From assembly GCA_016716425.1 (NCBI GenBank), contig JADJWJ010000014.1, forward strand, positions 70,327 to 134,326: DNA of 64,000 nucleotides. The letters run 5' to 3'. Of the stretch, positions 41,320 through 51,595 are shown one piece after another. The DNA is from Betaproteobacteria bacterium (GTDB lineage: Bacteria > Pseudomonadota > Gammaproteobacteria > Burkholderiales > Casimicrobiaceae). The translations under genes were made by a program, and so were the position numbers. Within the stretch, counting starts at the first letter, position 1. The number at the start of each line of letters is the position of its first letter. Below the pieces are notes generated by a model that ran no database searches, was not told where the DNA came from, and was given only the letters and a program-made list of their open reading frames with translations.

Positions 41320-42108
41320 ATGAAATCCTCGTGGGCGTGGGTAGCCGCGGCAGCGGTTCTGGCGATCGCCGCAGGCCTGTACTTCTGGCGCCTTGCCCCG
41401 GTGCCGGCGCCGGCCATGGCCCCGCCGCCGCCGCAGGCGGCCGCCCCGCCCGCGCCGGCCGGACCGCCGCCCATCGCCTACCCGCTGCCCGAGTCGCCGC
41501 CTGGGGCGCCGCCATTGCCGGCGATCGGGGAGAGCGATTCCGTGGCGGCGGAAGCCGCCGCGGCCCTGTTCGGACGGGACGCCTTCGCGCGGCTCTTCCA
41601 TCCCGACGCGCTGGTGCGGCGCTTCGTCGCCACGGTGGACAACCTGCCGCGCCGGACCGCCGCCGTGCGGCTGATGCCGGTGAAACCCGTGCCCGGTGCC
41701 TTCGCCGTGGACGAGCGCGACGGCGACGCCACGATCGCCGCCGCCAACGCGCTGCGCTACCGCCCCTATGTCGTCGCGATGGAGGCCGCGGACGCCAAGC
41801 GGCTGGTCGCGGCCTACGTGGCGCTCTACCCGCTGTTCCAGGCCGCCTACGTCGAGCTGGGCTATCCGGACGGGTACTTCAACGACCGGCTGGTGCAGGC
41901 GATCGACGACCTGCTCGCGGCGCCGGACGTCGCCGCCCCCCGCCTCGCGCAGCCCAAGGTGGTCTGGGTGTACGCAGATCCCGACCTCGAGGCGCGTTCC
42001 GCCGGCCAGAAGATCATGCTGCGCATGGGCCCGGCGAACGCCGCCAGGGTGAAGGCCAAGCTAGGCGCGATCCGCGGCGAGCTGACCGGGCGCTCGCCGC
42101 CGCGCTGA
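41320..42108 (+). CDS. DUF3014 family membrane-anchored protein
   Basis: A 262-residue protein with one N-terminal helix (WAWVAAAAVLAIAAGLYFW), a Pro/Ala-rich linker (residues ~27-65) and a globular domain matching DUF3014: LVRRFVATVDNLPRRTAAVRLMPVKPV, AYVALYPLFQAAYVELGYPDGYFNDRLVQAID and KVVWVYADPDLEARSAGQKIMLRMG. The orientation should place the domain in the periplasm. Function unknown; the family is common in proteobacteria. AGAAGGAGA precedes the ATG. It lies 84 bp upstream of prfC. Confidence 0.88.
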   Translation: MKSSWAWVAAAAVLAIAAGLYFWRLAPVPAPAMAPPPPQAAAPPAPAGPPPIAYPLPESPPGAPPLPAIGESDSVAAEAAAALFGRDAFARLFHPDALVRRFVATVDNLPRRTAAVRLMPVKPVPGAFAVDERDGDATIAAANALRYRPYVVAMEAADAKRLVAAYVALYPLFQAAYVELGYPDGYFNDRLVQAIDDLLAAPDVAAPRLAQPKVVWVYADPDLEARSAGQKIMLRMGPANAARVKAKLGAIRGELTGRSPPR

Positions 42109-42124
42109 AGGGGGTCTGTCTTGG

Positions 42125-42130
42125 TATAAT
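42125..42130 (+). promoter_or_regulatory. Extended -10 promoter (TTGGTATAAT) upstream of prfC
   Basis: An exact TATAAT preceded by TTGG, an extended -10 form, just after the DUF3014 stop. No good -35 is visible. A start near 42137 would give a leader that enters the terminator hairpin at 42148 at once. Confidence 0.55.
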
Positions 42131-42147
42131 CGCCTTGACTCCTTGTT

Positions 42148-42181
42148 GCCGCCGGCCGCACCACGCCGGCGGCTTTTTCTT
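42148..42181 (+). terminator. Intrinsic terminator or attenuator hairpin before prfC
   Basis: Perfect 9-bp arms GCCGCCGGC/GCCGGCGGC with an 8-nt loop are followed by TTTTTCTTTCC. The prfC ATG lies 11 bp further on. It may end the DUF3014 transcript or attenuate prfC transcription from the promoter at 42125. Confidence 0.85.
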
Positions 42182-42191
42182 TCCTGGCCCC

Positions 42192-43817
<1,626 letters not shown>

Positions 43818-43859
43818 GCGACTGCCCGCGCCGCGCTCCCGCGTCCGGAAGCGGCTGCG

Positions 43860-44618
43860 TCAGGTGGCGCCGACTGGCGGCGGCGTGTCCGGCGGCGGAA
43901 TGCCCGACGGCGGATAGTTGGAGGGCGGCGTCACCGGCACCGCGGGTCCGGGCTGCACCGGCCCGGACGGCACGCCGAAGCCCGGCGTTGGCGCCGACGG
44001 AGGTGATGCCGCGGCAGCAGGGGCGGGCGGCGCGCGCGACGCCGCGCTCGCGACCGGCGGCGTCGCGCGCGGCGCCGCGATGCGCGGCTGCCCGGGCGCC
44101 GGATGGGCACTCGGCGGCGGCGTGTTCGGCGGCGGATACGCGGGCGGTTGCGCCGACGCGGGCGCAGCGCGCGACACCATGCGCCCCGGCACCTGGTTGC
44201 CGCGCGCGTACATGCACTGCAGATAAGCGGCATCGTAGCGGCGCTGCGTTTCCTGGTACGTGTAGGCGGAGGCGCCCGCGCCCGCCGCGCCGCCGTACAG
44301 CAGACCGGCCCCGGCGCCCCACGCGGCACCGTACCCCGCCTGCCCGGTCACCGAACCCAGGATTGCGCCGGTCGCCGCGCCCAGCAGTGAACCGACGACC
44401 GCGCTCGCGGCGGCGCTGTTGGCCGCGGCGTCGCTCGGCGACTGGCCGCCGACCGCATCCAGCGCGAATTGCTGGCACGCGGCCTGGTCGCTCTGGAACT
44501 GCGGCGGGCTCGTTTGCGGCCCGGGCAACGCCATCACGGACGGTCCGCTCGGAACGGTCGCGCAGCCGGCGGCGAGCACGACCACGGCCAGCGGAAGCAA
44601 TGCGATTCGTGCGCGCAT
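43860..44618 (-). CDS. Glycine-zipper lipoprotein with Pro-rich tail
   Basis: A 252-residue outer-membrane-type lipoprotein. The signal MRARIALLPLAVVVLAAGC has a lipobox with Cys19. Residues ~60-115 carry a glycine-zipper domain (VVGSLLGAATGAILGSVTG, GAAWGAGAGLLYGGAAGAG), then a YTYQETQRRYDAAYLQCMYARG segment shared by small proteobacterial lipoproteins. The last ~110 residues are low-complexity Pro/Ala. The likely role is envelope structure or stress, not enzymatic. It lies immediately downstream of the Gly/Trp-rich gene on the same strand, with 4 bp between them. Confidence 0.82.
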   Translation of the reverse strand: MRARIALLPLAVVVLAAGCATVPSGPSVMALPGPQTSPPQFQSDQAACQQFALDAVGGQSPSDAAANSAAASAVVGSLLGAATGAILGSVTGQAGYGAAWGAGAGLLYGGAAGAGASAYTYQETQRRYDAAYLQCMYARGNQVPGRMVSRAAPASAQPPAYPPPNTPPPSAHPAPGQPRIAAPRATPPVASAASRAPPAPAAAASPPSAPTPGFGVPSGPVQPGPAVPVTPPSNYPPSGIPPPDTPPPVGAT

Positions 44619-44622
44619 CGGG

Positions 44623-45356
44623 TCAGCCCGCGGAAGACGCCTGCGGAACCACCGGGATCCACGCGCGGTTGCACGTCTGCACGTACGGGAAGTAGCCGGC
44701 CGGCTCGGTGCAGTAGTACCAGAGCGTCGTCGGCGCCGGTGCCGCGAATGCCGTCGCATCCTGCTCGACGACGATAGGCGTCGCAACGGTCACCGTCGGC
44801 CAGCCCCAGCCGGCGCCCCATGCCGGCGCGGCCCACCACCCGGCCCAGCCGGGGCCCCACCACCCGTTCCAGCCCCAACCCCAGCCGGTGTTCCAACCCC
44901 ACCAGGCGTTGTTCCAGCCCGGCCCCCAGTACGGCCGCCAGCCCGCGCCCCAGCCCGGCCGCCAGCCCGCGTTCCACCCCGCGCCCCAGCCCGGGCGCGG
45001 CCCGCCGCGCCAGCCGCCGTTCCAGTGCGCTCCGTTCCAGCCGGGCCGACCGCCGCTCCAGCCGGAACCGCCGCTCCAGCCAGGGCGACTCCCGCTCCAT
45101 CCGACCCGCCGCTCCAGCCCGGCCGACTGCCGCTCCAGCCGGAGCCGCCGCCCGGCCGGCTGCCACTCCAGCCGGCGCCGCCACCACCCGGCCGGCTGCC
45201 GCTCCAACCCGAGCCGCCACCGCCTCCGGGACTCCCGGCGCCCGGTGGCCGTCCGCCACCGCCACCCCCTCCGCCGCCCGGGCGACCCTGCGCATCGGCC
45301 AAATCATGCGCGACGAGCCCGGCGGCCGCGAACAGTGCGATGGCGAGTAGTTTCAT
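44623..45356 (-). pseudogene. Exported Gly/Trp-rich repeat protein, frameshifted
   Basis: The gene starts at the ATG at 45356 (GAGGAC upstream) with a signal peptide (MKLLAIALFAAAGLVAHDLADA), then Gly-rich SGWSGSRPGGG repeats. Near 45100-45107 the repeat pattern continues in another frame (GWSGSRPGWSGG..., then GWG/NAGWRPGWG runs and a C-terminal TTLWYYCTEPAGYFPYVQTC...WIPV). Restoring one base (GGGTCGG to GGGTCCGG on the coding strand) joins the two into a continuous ~244-residue protein of the YXWGXW/WYYC type. The C-terminus with its two Cys is intact. It is either a true one-base deletion or a sequence error. It is followed by the glycine-zipper gene. Confidence 0.8.
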
Positions 45357-45641
45357 GGGGAAGGTCCTCGTGCGGGTGCTGCTGGTGCGACACGGGCCCT
45401 CGCGGGCGGTTCCAGCCGCGGGGACCGGCCCCGGGGCAGCCGACGAACGGTTCCGCCCCGTGATCGGGGAACATCTCCTTCAACGGCCGGGCCGCGGACG
45501 GGTTGACAATCGGCCCGCCCGCCACGACCTCGGATCCCACCGCCCCGACGATCGCCGCACCTGCGGCGGCAGGTCAGCCCATCGGGACTGCCGGGGTGTC
45601 GACTAAAATACCTGCCTTTGCGCCCCGACCGAAAGCCCGAC

Positions 45642-46058
45642 ATGGCCGCCGAACCCCGCAACCCCGACGCCGCGATGGACGCCGCGTCCCTCTATCGCGA
45701 AGAGATCATCACCGACCGCAAGGTGGGCACGATCCGCCTGATGGTGCCCATCACGACCGAAGGCGCGCCCGATCCGTCCCGCCCGACGGTCTACGCCGGC
45801 GAGGCGCAGATCATGACCAACGTCGGCGCGCTTCCGGTCAGCTTCGAGATCGACGCGCGCACCCTCGCGGAGGCGGTGGCGAAGTACGGCGACGCCGCGC
45901 GCGAGGGCATCGAGCGGACGATGCGCGAGTTGCAGGAGCTGCGCCGGCAGGCGTCTTCCGGGCTGATCGTTCCGCCCGCGGGGACCGCGAGCGCTCTCGC
46001 CGGCGGCGGCCTGCCGATGGGCGGCCTGCCGGGCGGCGGCAAGATCCAGCTGCCGTAA
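45642..46058 (+). CDS. Conserved hypothetical cytoplasmic protein (138 aa)
   Basis: I recognise no named domain. The 138-residue product has a folded core of strands and helices (EEIITDRKVGTIRLMVPITTEG, VYAGEAQIMTNVGALPVSFEID, TLAEAVAKYGDAAREGIERTM) and a flexible Gly/Pro-rich end. It has no signal or membrane segment. The ATG at 45642 follows a TAAAAT -10-like box at 45604-45609; an upstream in-frame ATG at 45618 would add eight residues. It stands alone, 90 bp before the antiporter gene on the same strand. Confidence 0.7.
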   Translation: MAAEPRNPDAAMDAASLYREEIITDRKVGTIRLMVPITTEGAPDPSRPTVYAGEAQIMTNVGALPVSFEIDARTLAEAVAKYGDAAREGIERTMRELQELRRQASSGLIVPPAGTASALAGGGLPMGGLPGGGKIQLP

Positions 46059-46148
46059 TCCCCGCGCCGCGGGCGGCGGCGTTCTCCCCCGCCCGCCGCC
46101 CGCCACGTCAACGCCGCGAGCGCAGCATCGGCGCGACGCCATCGGCCC

Positions 46149-47402
46149 ATGACCAACACGGCGATCCTCGCGGCCTCGGGCCTGCTGCTGTTCGCCTACG
46201 CGCTCGAGCGCTTCGGCCGGCGCTTCCGCCTGCCGGCCGTCGTGCTGCTGATCGTCGCGGGGCTCGTCGTGCGGCAGGTGCTCGACGCGCTGGGGCTGCA
46301 CTACCGCTGGGTCGATCCGATCGTCCCCATCATCGGCACGCTGGGCCTGATCCTCATCGTGCTCGAAGGCGCGCTCGATCTCACGGTGACGCGCGAGCGC
46401 CTGCCGCTCATCGCCGCGTCCGCCGCGTCGTCGGCGCTGGGCTTCGTCGCCACGCTCGCCGGATTCGCGCTGATGTTCCGGTACTTGCTGGGACTGCCCA
46501 CCGCCGCCGCCATCCTCGCCGCCATCCCCTTCGCCGTCATCAGCAGCGCCGTCGCGATCCCGAGCGCCGCCGGGCTTCCCGCGCAGCCGCGCGAGTTCGT
46601 CGTCTACGAGTCGTCGCTGTCCGACATTCTGGGCGTGCTCGTCTTCTACTCGTGGCTCGCGGCCGAGGGCTCGATCGACGTGTTCGCGCTCGACCTCGTG
46701 GGCGGCGGCGCGGTGTCGCTCGCCGTCGCCGTCGTGGCCGCCGTCGTCCTCTACTACTTCGTCACGCAGATCGTCGGCCACGTGCGGTTCCTGCCGCTGC
46801 TCGCCGGCCTCGTGTTCCTCTACGCGATCGGCAAGGAGCTGCACCTGTCGCCGCTCATCGTCGTGCTGGTCTGCGGGCTCCTGATCAACAATCCGCACCT
46901 CCTCCACTGGCACGCCGGGCTGCGCGCGCTGCACGACGAGGACTACGGGAACACGCTCTCCGAGTTCAAGGGACTGGTGGCGGAGCTCACGTTCGCGACC
47001 AAGAGCTTCTTCTTCCTGCTGCTCGGGTACTGGACCGACGTGCAGACGATGCTGTCGGTACGCGCGTGGCTGATCGCGGCGGCCGGCATCGCGCTCGTCC
47101 TCGCGTCGCGCTGGCTCATCCTGCGCGCGCTGCGGCAGCCGGCGGCCGAGGCGCTCGTGTGGATCGCGCCGCGCGGCCTCATCACCGTGCTGCTGTTCCT
47201 CGCGGCCCGCGACACGGGCCGCATCGAGGGCTTCCCGTTCGGCGCGGTGATGCTGATCGTGCTCGGGACGGCGACGCTCACCGCGCTCGCGCACCGCGGC
47301 GCGACGCACGTCGCGACCGCGGCGGACGCGCCTGCGCCATCCGCGCCCGCGCCGGGCGATGCCGCGGCGGCGGCGCCGACCGGAACGCCCGGGAAGACCT
47401 GA
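46149..47402 (+). CDS. Cation:proton antiporter (CPA family), membrane domain only
   Basis: A 417-residue integral membrane protein with about 12 helices, among them VLLIVAGLVVRQVL, IVPIIGTLGLILIVLEGALDL and ATKSFFFLLLGYWTDVQTM. The segment SSAVAIPSAAG resembles the ion-site region of CPA antiporters and VYESSLSDILGVLVFY includes an Asp likely to bind the cation. WIAPRGLITVLLFLAAR is a Na+/H+ exchanger landmark. The C-terminus is a short Ala/Pro tail without an RCK domain, unlike the CPA2 protein at 23 kb. The ion is unknown (Na+ or K+). Confidence 0.87.
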   Translation: MTNTAILAASGLLLFAYALERFGRRFRLPAVVLLIVAGLVVRQVLDALGLHYRWVDPIVPIIGTLGLILIVLEGALDLTVTRERLPLIAASAASSALGFVATLAGFALMFRYLLGLPTAAAILAAIPFAVISSAVAIPSAAGLPAQPREFVVYESSLSDILGVLVFYSWLAAEGSIDVFALDLVGGGAVSLAVAVVAAVVLYYFVTQIVGHVRFLPLLAGLVFLYAIGKELHLSPLIVVLVCGLLINNPHLLHWHAGLRALHDEDYGNTLSEFKGLVAELTFATKSFFFLLLGYWTDVQTMLSVRAWLIAAAGIALVLASRWLILRALRQPAAEALVWIAPRGLITVLLFLAARDTGRIEGFPFGAVMLIVLGTATLTALAHRGATHVATAADAPAPSAPAPGDAAAAAPTGTPGKT

Positions 47403-47487
47403 GGTCTCGGCCATTCGGCCGATGGCGGCAAGACGGCCGCGCCTCGATCATGCGGGCGATCCCTTTCGCCCGCGAAGGAGGTGCGCC

Positions 47488-47697
47488 ATGCCCGGACTCC
47501 CGGAACCGCCCGCGCTGCACGACGAGTCCGCGTACGCGGCCGCGCTCGACGAGCTGGACGACCTGATGCTCGCCGAGCCCGGCACGCCCGAGAGCCGCCG
47601 CTTCGACGAGCTCGTCGCGCTGATCGAGGAGTACGAGATGCGGCGCGACGGCTACGACCTCGCGCGCATGCGGCAGCTGCTCGCCGGCGGGTCCTGA
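47488..47697 (+). CDS. HigA-like N-terminal domain protein without HTH (69 aa)
   Basis: The 69-residue product (LHDESAYAAALDELDDLMLAEPGTPESRRFDELVALIEEYE) closely resembles the region that precedes the HTH in HigA-type antitoxins, where A.Y..AL.E...L..A.PGTPE...L..L..LIE.YE is the common pattern. The DNA-binding HTH is absent; the frame ends after MRQLLAGGS. AAGGAGG lies 7 bases before the ATG, so it is clearly translated. No toxin gene adjoins. It may be a free-standing regulator or remnant of a toxin-antitoxin pair. Confidence 0.75.
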   Translation: MPGLPEPPALHDESAYAAALDELDDLMLAEPGTPESRRFDELVALIEEYEMRRDGYDLARMRQLLAGGS

Positions 47698-47717
47698 GCG
47701 CGCGGGGGCGCCGGCAG

Positions 47718-47903
47718 TCCCGAAGGGCCGTCCCGAGGCCCCCCCCGCCCGGGCCCGCGGGGGCGGGGGGGGGGGGGGGGGGGGTGGCGGCCGTCGCCCT
47801 CGCGGAGGTCTGCGACCCGGCTTCGCCCGCGCGCGAGGGCGGCCGGGGGCAGCGAGCGCAGCGAGCGTGGGGGCCGTGTTCCGTCCCGAAGGGCCGTCCC
47901 GAG
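47718..47903. repeat. Direct repeats and a 20-G homopolymer in a 265-bp gap
   Basis: The 21-bp word starting TCCCGAAGGGCC occurs exactly at 47718-47738 and 47883-47903. Between them are C8 (47739-47746) and G20 (47765-47784). A further shared string GAGCGTGGGGGC flanks both sides. No gene is visible between the HigA-like gene and the cardiolipin synthase stop. Confidence 0.8.
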
Positions 47904-47962
47904 GGACTGCCCTGTGCCCCCGGGAGCGGCGAACGGAGCGAGCGTGGGGGCTTGCCCTTGGC

Positions 47963-49414
47963 CTACAGCAGCGAGTCCGTGAGCCGCGCGAGGTTCTCCA
48001 GCGCGCGGCGCGCGAGCGGCAGCGCGCGGCGCTCCTCGCGCGTGACGGTGTCGCAGTGGCGCAGGTAGTCGTCCTGCACCCGCACGAGGTCGGCGACCGC
48101 CGACCGGTCGTAGATCAGCACGCTGACCTCCGCGTTGAGCGCGAACGACCGGATGTCGAGGTTCGACGACCCGATCAGCGCCACGTCGGCGTCCACGCTC
48201 ATGTGCTTCGCGTGCAGGAAGCTCCCGTGGTGCCGGTGGATGTTCACGCCGGCCTTCAGCATCGTGTCGTAGAACGACTGCTGCGCGTACTGCACCAGCG
48301 GCTTGTTCGACTCGGCGTCGACGATGAGGTCCACCGTCACGCCGCGCCGCGCCGCGCTGCACATCGCGCCCAGGAACGGCTCGCTCGGGATCACGTACGG
48401 GGACGTCAGCACGACACGCGTCTGCGCACCGTACATCAGCGCGATCATCACCGCCTCGGCGGTGCCTTCGTTGTAGCCGGGGCCGCTCGGCACGACCTGC
48501 GCGAGGCCGTCGAGCACGGCGGCGGCCGGTGCCGGCGTCAGGTCGCCGGACTCCGGCGGCAGGTTGCCGACCTCGAGGAAGCGGTCGCCGAGCAGCACCG
48601 CGTGCAGGTGCCGCACGATCGGCCCGGTAGACCGCACCAGCAGCTCCTCGTTGACCATGCCGCGGTTGGCGTGCGCGCTCACGATGTTCTGCGAGCCGAA
48701 GTACGCGCACGCCCCGTCGACGACGACGATCTTCCGGTGGTTGCGCAGGTCGAAGCGCGCGGCGTTCGGCCCCCACAGCCGCAGCGGCATCACCGGCACC
48801 ACCTCCGCGCCCGCGGCGCGCAGGCCGGGCCCGAGCCCCTTCAGTCCGGCGCGCGACCCGATCGCGTCCATCAGCACGCGCACCGCCACGCCGCGCTTGG
48901 CCGCGCGTTGCAGCGCCTCCGCGACGCGCCGGCCAACCTCGTCGTCCTCGAAGATGTAGAACAGCATGTGCACGTAGCGCCGCGCGCCGTCCACCTCCGC
49001 GACGATGCGGTCGATCGCCGGTTCGTACGCGGGCAGCAGCTCGAACCGGTTGCCGCCGGTCACGGGAAATTCCGACAGCTGGTCGGCGAGCCGAAGCGCC
49101 GGCTGCAGCTCCGCGGAGGCCGCAGCCGCCAGCGACGCGTCGAACGCCTCGGGCCGCTGCGCCAGGCGCCGGATCAGCTCGTAGATCTGCTTCTGCACGC
49201 GCAGGCGCCGGCGCGGCATGTAGGCGCGGCCGATCAGCAGGTACAGCACGAAGCCGAACCACGGCAGGAAGAAGATGAGCAGCAGCCACGCGCGCGCCGC
49301 GTTCGGCGGCCGCCGCTGCGGCACGTAGACCAGCGCGCCGATGCGCAGCGCCCACTCGCTGGCGACGAAAAGCGTGGCCCAGTCGAAGTGGCGCAGCGCG
49401 GTTTCGATGCTCAT
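47963..49414 (-). CDS. cls: Cardiolipin synthase (phospholipase D superfamily)
   Basis: Condenses phosphatidylglycerol molecules (or PG with PE) to cardiolipin at the inner membrane. The 483-residue product has two N-terminal membrane helices (FVASEWALRIGALVYV; ARAWLLLIFFLPWFGFVLYLLIG) and two PLD motifs, HRKIVVVD at 226-233 and HAKHMSVD at 401-408, both complete, plus the ClsA-like NEGTAEAVMIALMYGAQ region. The start is the ATG at 49414, the frame being open to 49561. It is divergent from the small GNAT gene across 118 bp. Confidence 0.93.
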   Translation of the reverse strand: MSIETALRHFDWATLFVASEWALRIGALVYVPQRRPPNAARAWLLLIFFLPWFGFVLYLLIGRAYMPRRRLRVQKQIYELIRRLAQRPEAFDASLAAAASAELQPALRLADQLSEFPVTGGNRFELLPAYEPAIDRIVAEVDGARRYVHMLFYIFEDDEVGRRVAEALQRAAKRGVAVRVLMDAIGSRAGLKGLGPGLRAAGAEVVPVMPLRLWGPNAARFDLRNHRKIVVVDGACAYFGSQNIVSAHANRGMVNEELLVRSTGPIVRHLHAVLLGDRFLEVGNLPPESGDLTPAPAAAVLDGLAQVVPSGPGYNEGTAEAVMIALMYGAQTRVVLTSPYVIPSEPFLGAMCSAARRGVTVDLIVDAESNKPLVQYAQQSFYDTMLKAGVNIHRHHGSFLHAKHMSVDADVALIGSSNLDIRSFALNAEVSVLIYDRSAVADLVRVQDDYLRHCDTVTREERRALPLARRALENLARLTDSLL

Positions 49415-49532
49415 CACGGGTCGCGTGGTCCGGCCCTCATGGTACCGCACGCGTCGCAGTGCCCGCGCCACTGCGCCGCGGCCGGTACAATCGCGCGGAA
49501 CAAACCTCGCGCAACCGACCGCCACCATCCCG

Positions 49533-49838
49533 ATGAACGACCCGACCCCATCGCTTCCCATCGTCCACGACCTCGCGCAGGGTCGCTTCGAGGCCCGCGT
49601 CGACGGCGGACTGGCGCACGTCGACTACCGTCGCGTCGGCGACACGCTGCACATGATGCACACCGAGGTGCCGCCCGCGGCGGAAGGACGCGGCGTCGCG
49701 GCCGCGCTCGTGCAGGCCGCGCTCGACCATGCCGCCGACAACGGCCTCAAGGTGATGCCGCTTTGCTCGTACGTGCGCGCCTACATGCGGCGGCACCCGG
49801 ACACGCACGCGCTGCTCGCGCCGGCCGCCCGCGTGTAA
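49533..49838 (+). CDS. Small GNAT-like N-acetyltransferase (YjdJ type)
   Basis: A 101-residue short GNAT protein. The core reads FEARVDGGLAHVDYRRVGDTLHMMHTEVPPAAEGRGVAAALVQAALDHAADNGLKVMPLCSYVRAYMRRHPD, with GRGVAA as the acetyl-CoA loop and the C-terminal CSYVRAYMRRHP typical of the family. Members of this compact group are predicted acetyltransferases with unknown targets. The ATG at 49533 is the first in the domain. It lies 115 bp upstream of the RpiR regulator gene on the same strand. Confidence 0.88.
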   Translation: MNDPTPSLPIVHDLAQGRFEARVDGGLAHVDYRRVGDTLHMMHTEVPPAAEGRGVAAALVQAALDHAADNGLKVMPLCSYVRAYMRRHPDTHALLAPAARV

Positions 49839-49953
49839 TCGCGCCGGCAACCGGGTGCGGCCGGCGGGCTTTCGCCCCGGCCGGCCGCGCGCGGTCGCCC
49901 GTTCCACCGTAGAATGAACGTTCCGAGCCCGCTGGCGCCCCGCGCCCATTCGC

Positions 49954-50763
49954 ATGGCCAGCGCCACGCACCACGACGATCTCGCCCGCGCGATCACCGA
50001 CGCGTATCCGCGCCTGCCCAACCGCCTGCAGGCGATCGCCCGCTACGCGCTCGGCAATCCCGACGCGATGGCGCTGTCGACGGTCGCGCAGATCGCCCGC
50101 GCCGCGGGCGTGCCGCCTTCCGCCGTCATCCGCTTCGCGAACGCGCTCGGCTTCCGGGGATTCACCGAAGTCCAGCGGATCTACCGTGCGCGGCTGGTCG
50201 AGCGCTCGGGCACGTACCGCGAGCGGATCGCCGCGATGCGCCGCTCCGGCGGCGACCGCGGCCACGTGCTGCGGCAGGTCGCCGACAGCGCGATCCACGA
50301 GCTCGAGAGCCTGCGCGAGCGGTTCGATCCGCGGCGGCTTGCCGCCGCGACGGACCTCGTGGCCGGCGCGCGCACCGTGTACCTGCTCGCGCAGCGGCGT
50401 GCATTCCCGGTCGCGGGCTATCTGGCCTACGGCCTCGCTCAGCTCGAGGTCCGCGCGTTCCTGCTCGACTCGGTGGGCGGAATGCTGCGCGAGCAGCTGC
50501 GCGCCATCGGCCGCGACGACGTGCTGATCGCCGCGAGCTTCCGCAACTACACCACCGACGTGGTCGAGGCGGCCGCGGCGGCGCGGCGACAGGGCGCCAA
50601 GGTCATCGCGATCACCGACCACCCGGTGTCGCCGCTCGCGCGCGCCGCCAACGTCTCGCTGGAGGTCGGCGACGACTCGTCCGTCCAGTTCCGGTCGCTG
50701 GTCGCGCCGCTGTGCGTCGCGCAGGCGCTCGTCATCTCGCTCGGATATGCGACGAACACGTGA
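49954..50763 (+). CDS. RpiR/MurR-family regulator with SIS domain
   Basis: A 269-residue transcription factor. Residues ~15-85 form the RpiR HTH (LSTVAQIARAAGVPPSAVIRFANALGFRGF). Residues ~120-260 are a SIS phosphosugar-binding fold (VLIAASFRNYTTDVVEAAAAARRQGAKVIAITD). It senses a phosphorylated sugar or related ligand. No sugar pathway is adjacent, so the target may be elsewhere. No good ribosome site is visible before the ATG. Confidence 0.9.
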   Translation: MASATHHDDLARAITDAYPRLPNRLQAIARYALGNPDAMALSTVAQIARAAGVPPSAVIRFANALGFRGFTEVQRIYRARLVERSGTYRERIAAMRRSGGDRGHVLRQVADSAIHELESLRERFDPRRLAAATDLVAGARTVYLLAQRRAFPVAGYLAYGLAQLEVRAFLLDSVGGMLREQLRAIGRDDVLIAASFRNYTTDVVEAAAAARRQGAKVIAITDHPVSPLARAANVSLEVGDDSSVQFRSLVAPLCVAQALVISLGYATNT

Positions 50764-50808
50764 CCAATTCGCCGGCGGGGCGCAGCCCGCCGGGGCAATC
50801 CGGTCACG

Positions 50809-51492
50809 TCAATGCAATCGTTCTCGCGACTTGCGCGCCGCGTCGGAGAGCGTGCGCCGCGCGCCGCTGCCGCGCGCCTGCGTCGTGCGCCGCGCCTGCC
50901 AGAACCGGTAGATCAGCACCGACGCGACGGCGAGCTCGTCGACGAGGCTCGCGCGCTTCTCCTTGTCGTCGATCCACTCGGCGAATTCGGGATCCTGCTC
51001 GCCGAATGCCAGCGCCTCGATCGGGAAGACCCAGTCGCGCGCGTCCTCGGCATCGTAGAGCGGCTGCCACGCCTCCTCGCGCAGCTTCACGCCGGCCATG
51101 TAGCCTTCGCACCAAGCGGTGCCCTCGGGCGGCTGCCGGTCCTCGGACTTCTTCTCCTCGGGCAGGTAGAGCAGCGGCTTGAACCGCGTCGGCGATTCGG
51201 CCAGCGTGCGCTGGATGCCGACCATGTGGCGAAGGATCAGCCCCATGATGCGCTGCGCCTCGGCGCTGTTGCCGTAGGCCGGCGTCGCGCTGCGCCCGCC
51301 GTCGCTCCAGACCTGCGGCAGCCATTCCGACGGCTGGATCGACTCCGGCCCGCTCACGATGGCGGCCAGGAAGCCGTCGAGCATCTCGAGGTCCATGCAG
51401 TCTTCGGGGACCGCGTCGGACGCGAGGAATCCCTCGAGCTCGTCGAGCTCGGCATCGGTGAGCGGTTCGTCCAGCGCGCGGTTCTCGGTCAT
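50809..51492 (-). CDS. YecA/UPF0149 family protein
   Basis: A 227-residue cytoplasmic protein of the UPF0149 family. The N-terminal half (LTDAELDELEGFLASDAVPEDCMDLEMLDGFLAAIV...PSEWLPQVW) is the family core. WCEGYMAGVKLREEAWQPLYD continues the helical bundle. The zinc-binding SEC-C tail found in some YecA proteins is absent; instead there is a basic end (RRTLSDAARKSRERLH). Function unknown. It converges on the RpiR gene, 45 bp away. Confidence 0.88.
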   Translation of the reverse strand: MTENRALDEPLTDAELDELEGFLASDAVPEDCMDLEMLDGFLAAIVSGPESIQPSEWLPQVWSDGGRSATPAYGNSAEAQRIMGLILRHMVGIQRTLAESPTRFKPLLYLPEEKKSEDRQPPEGTAWCEGYMAGVKLREEAWQPLYDAEDARDWVFPIEALAFGEQDPEFAEWIDDKEKRASLVDELAVASVLIYRFWQARRTTQARGSGARRTLSDAARKSRERLH

Positions 51493-51595
51493 GGCAATCC
51501 GGCCCGGCGGGCATGAGGGCCCGCCGATCGGACGGTCATTATCCCACGCATCGGTGCGGCCGCGGTCGCGACCGCCACGCGCGACGCTGGCGCGG

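Noticed and set aside
47488..47962. Toxin-antitoxin module around the HigA-like gene
   Set aside because: No RelE/HigB-like frame exists on either side; the downstream gap is repeats and homopolymers.
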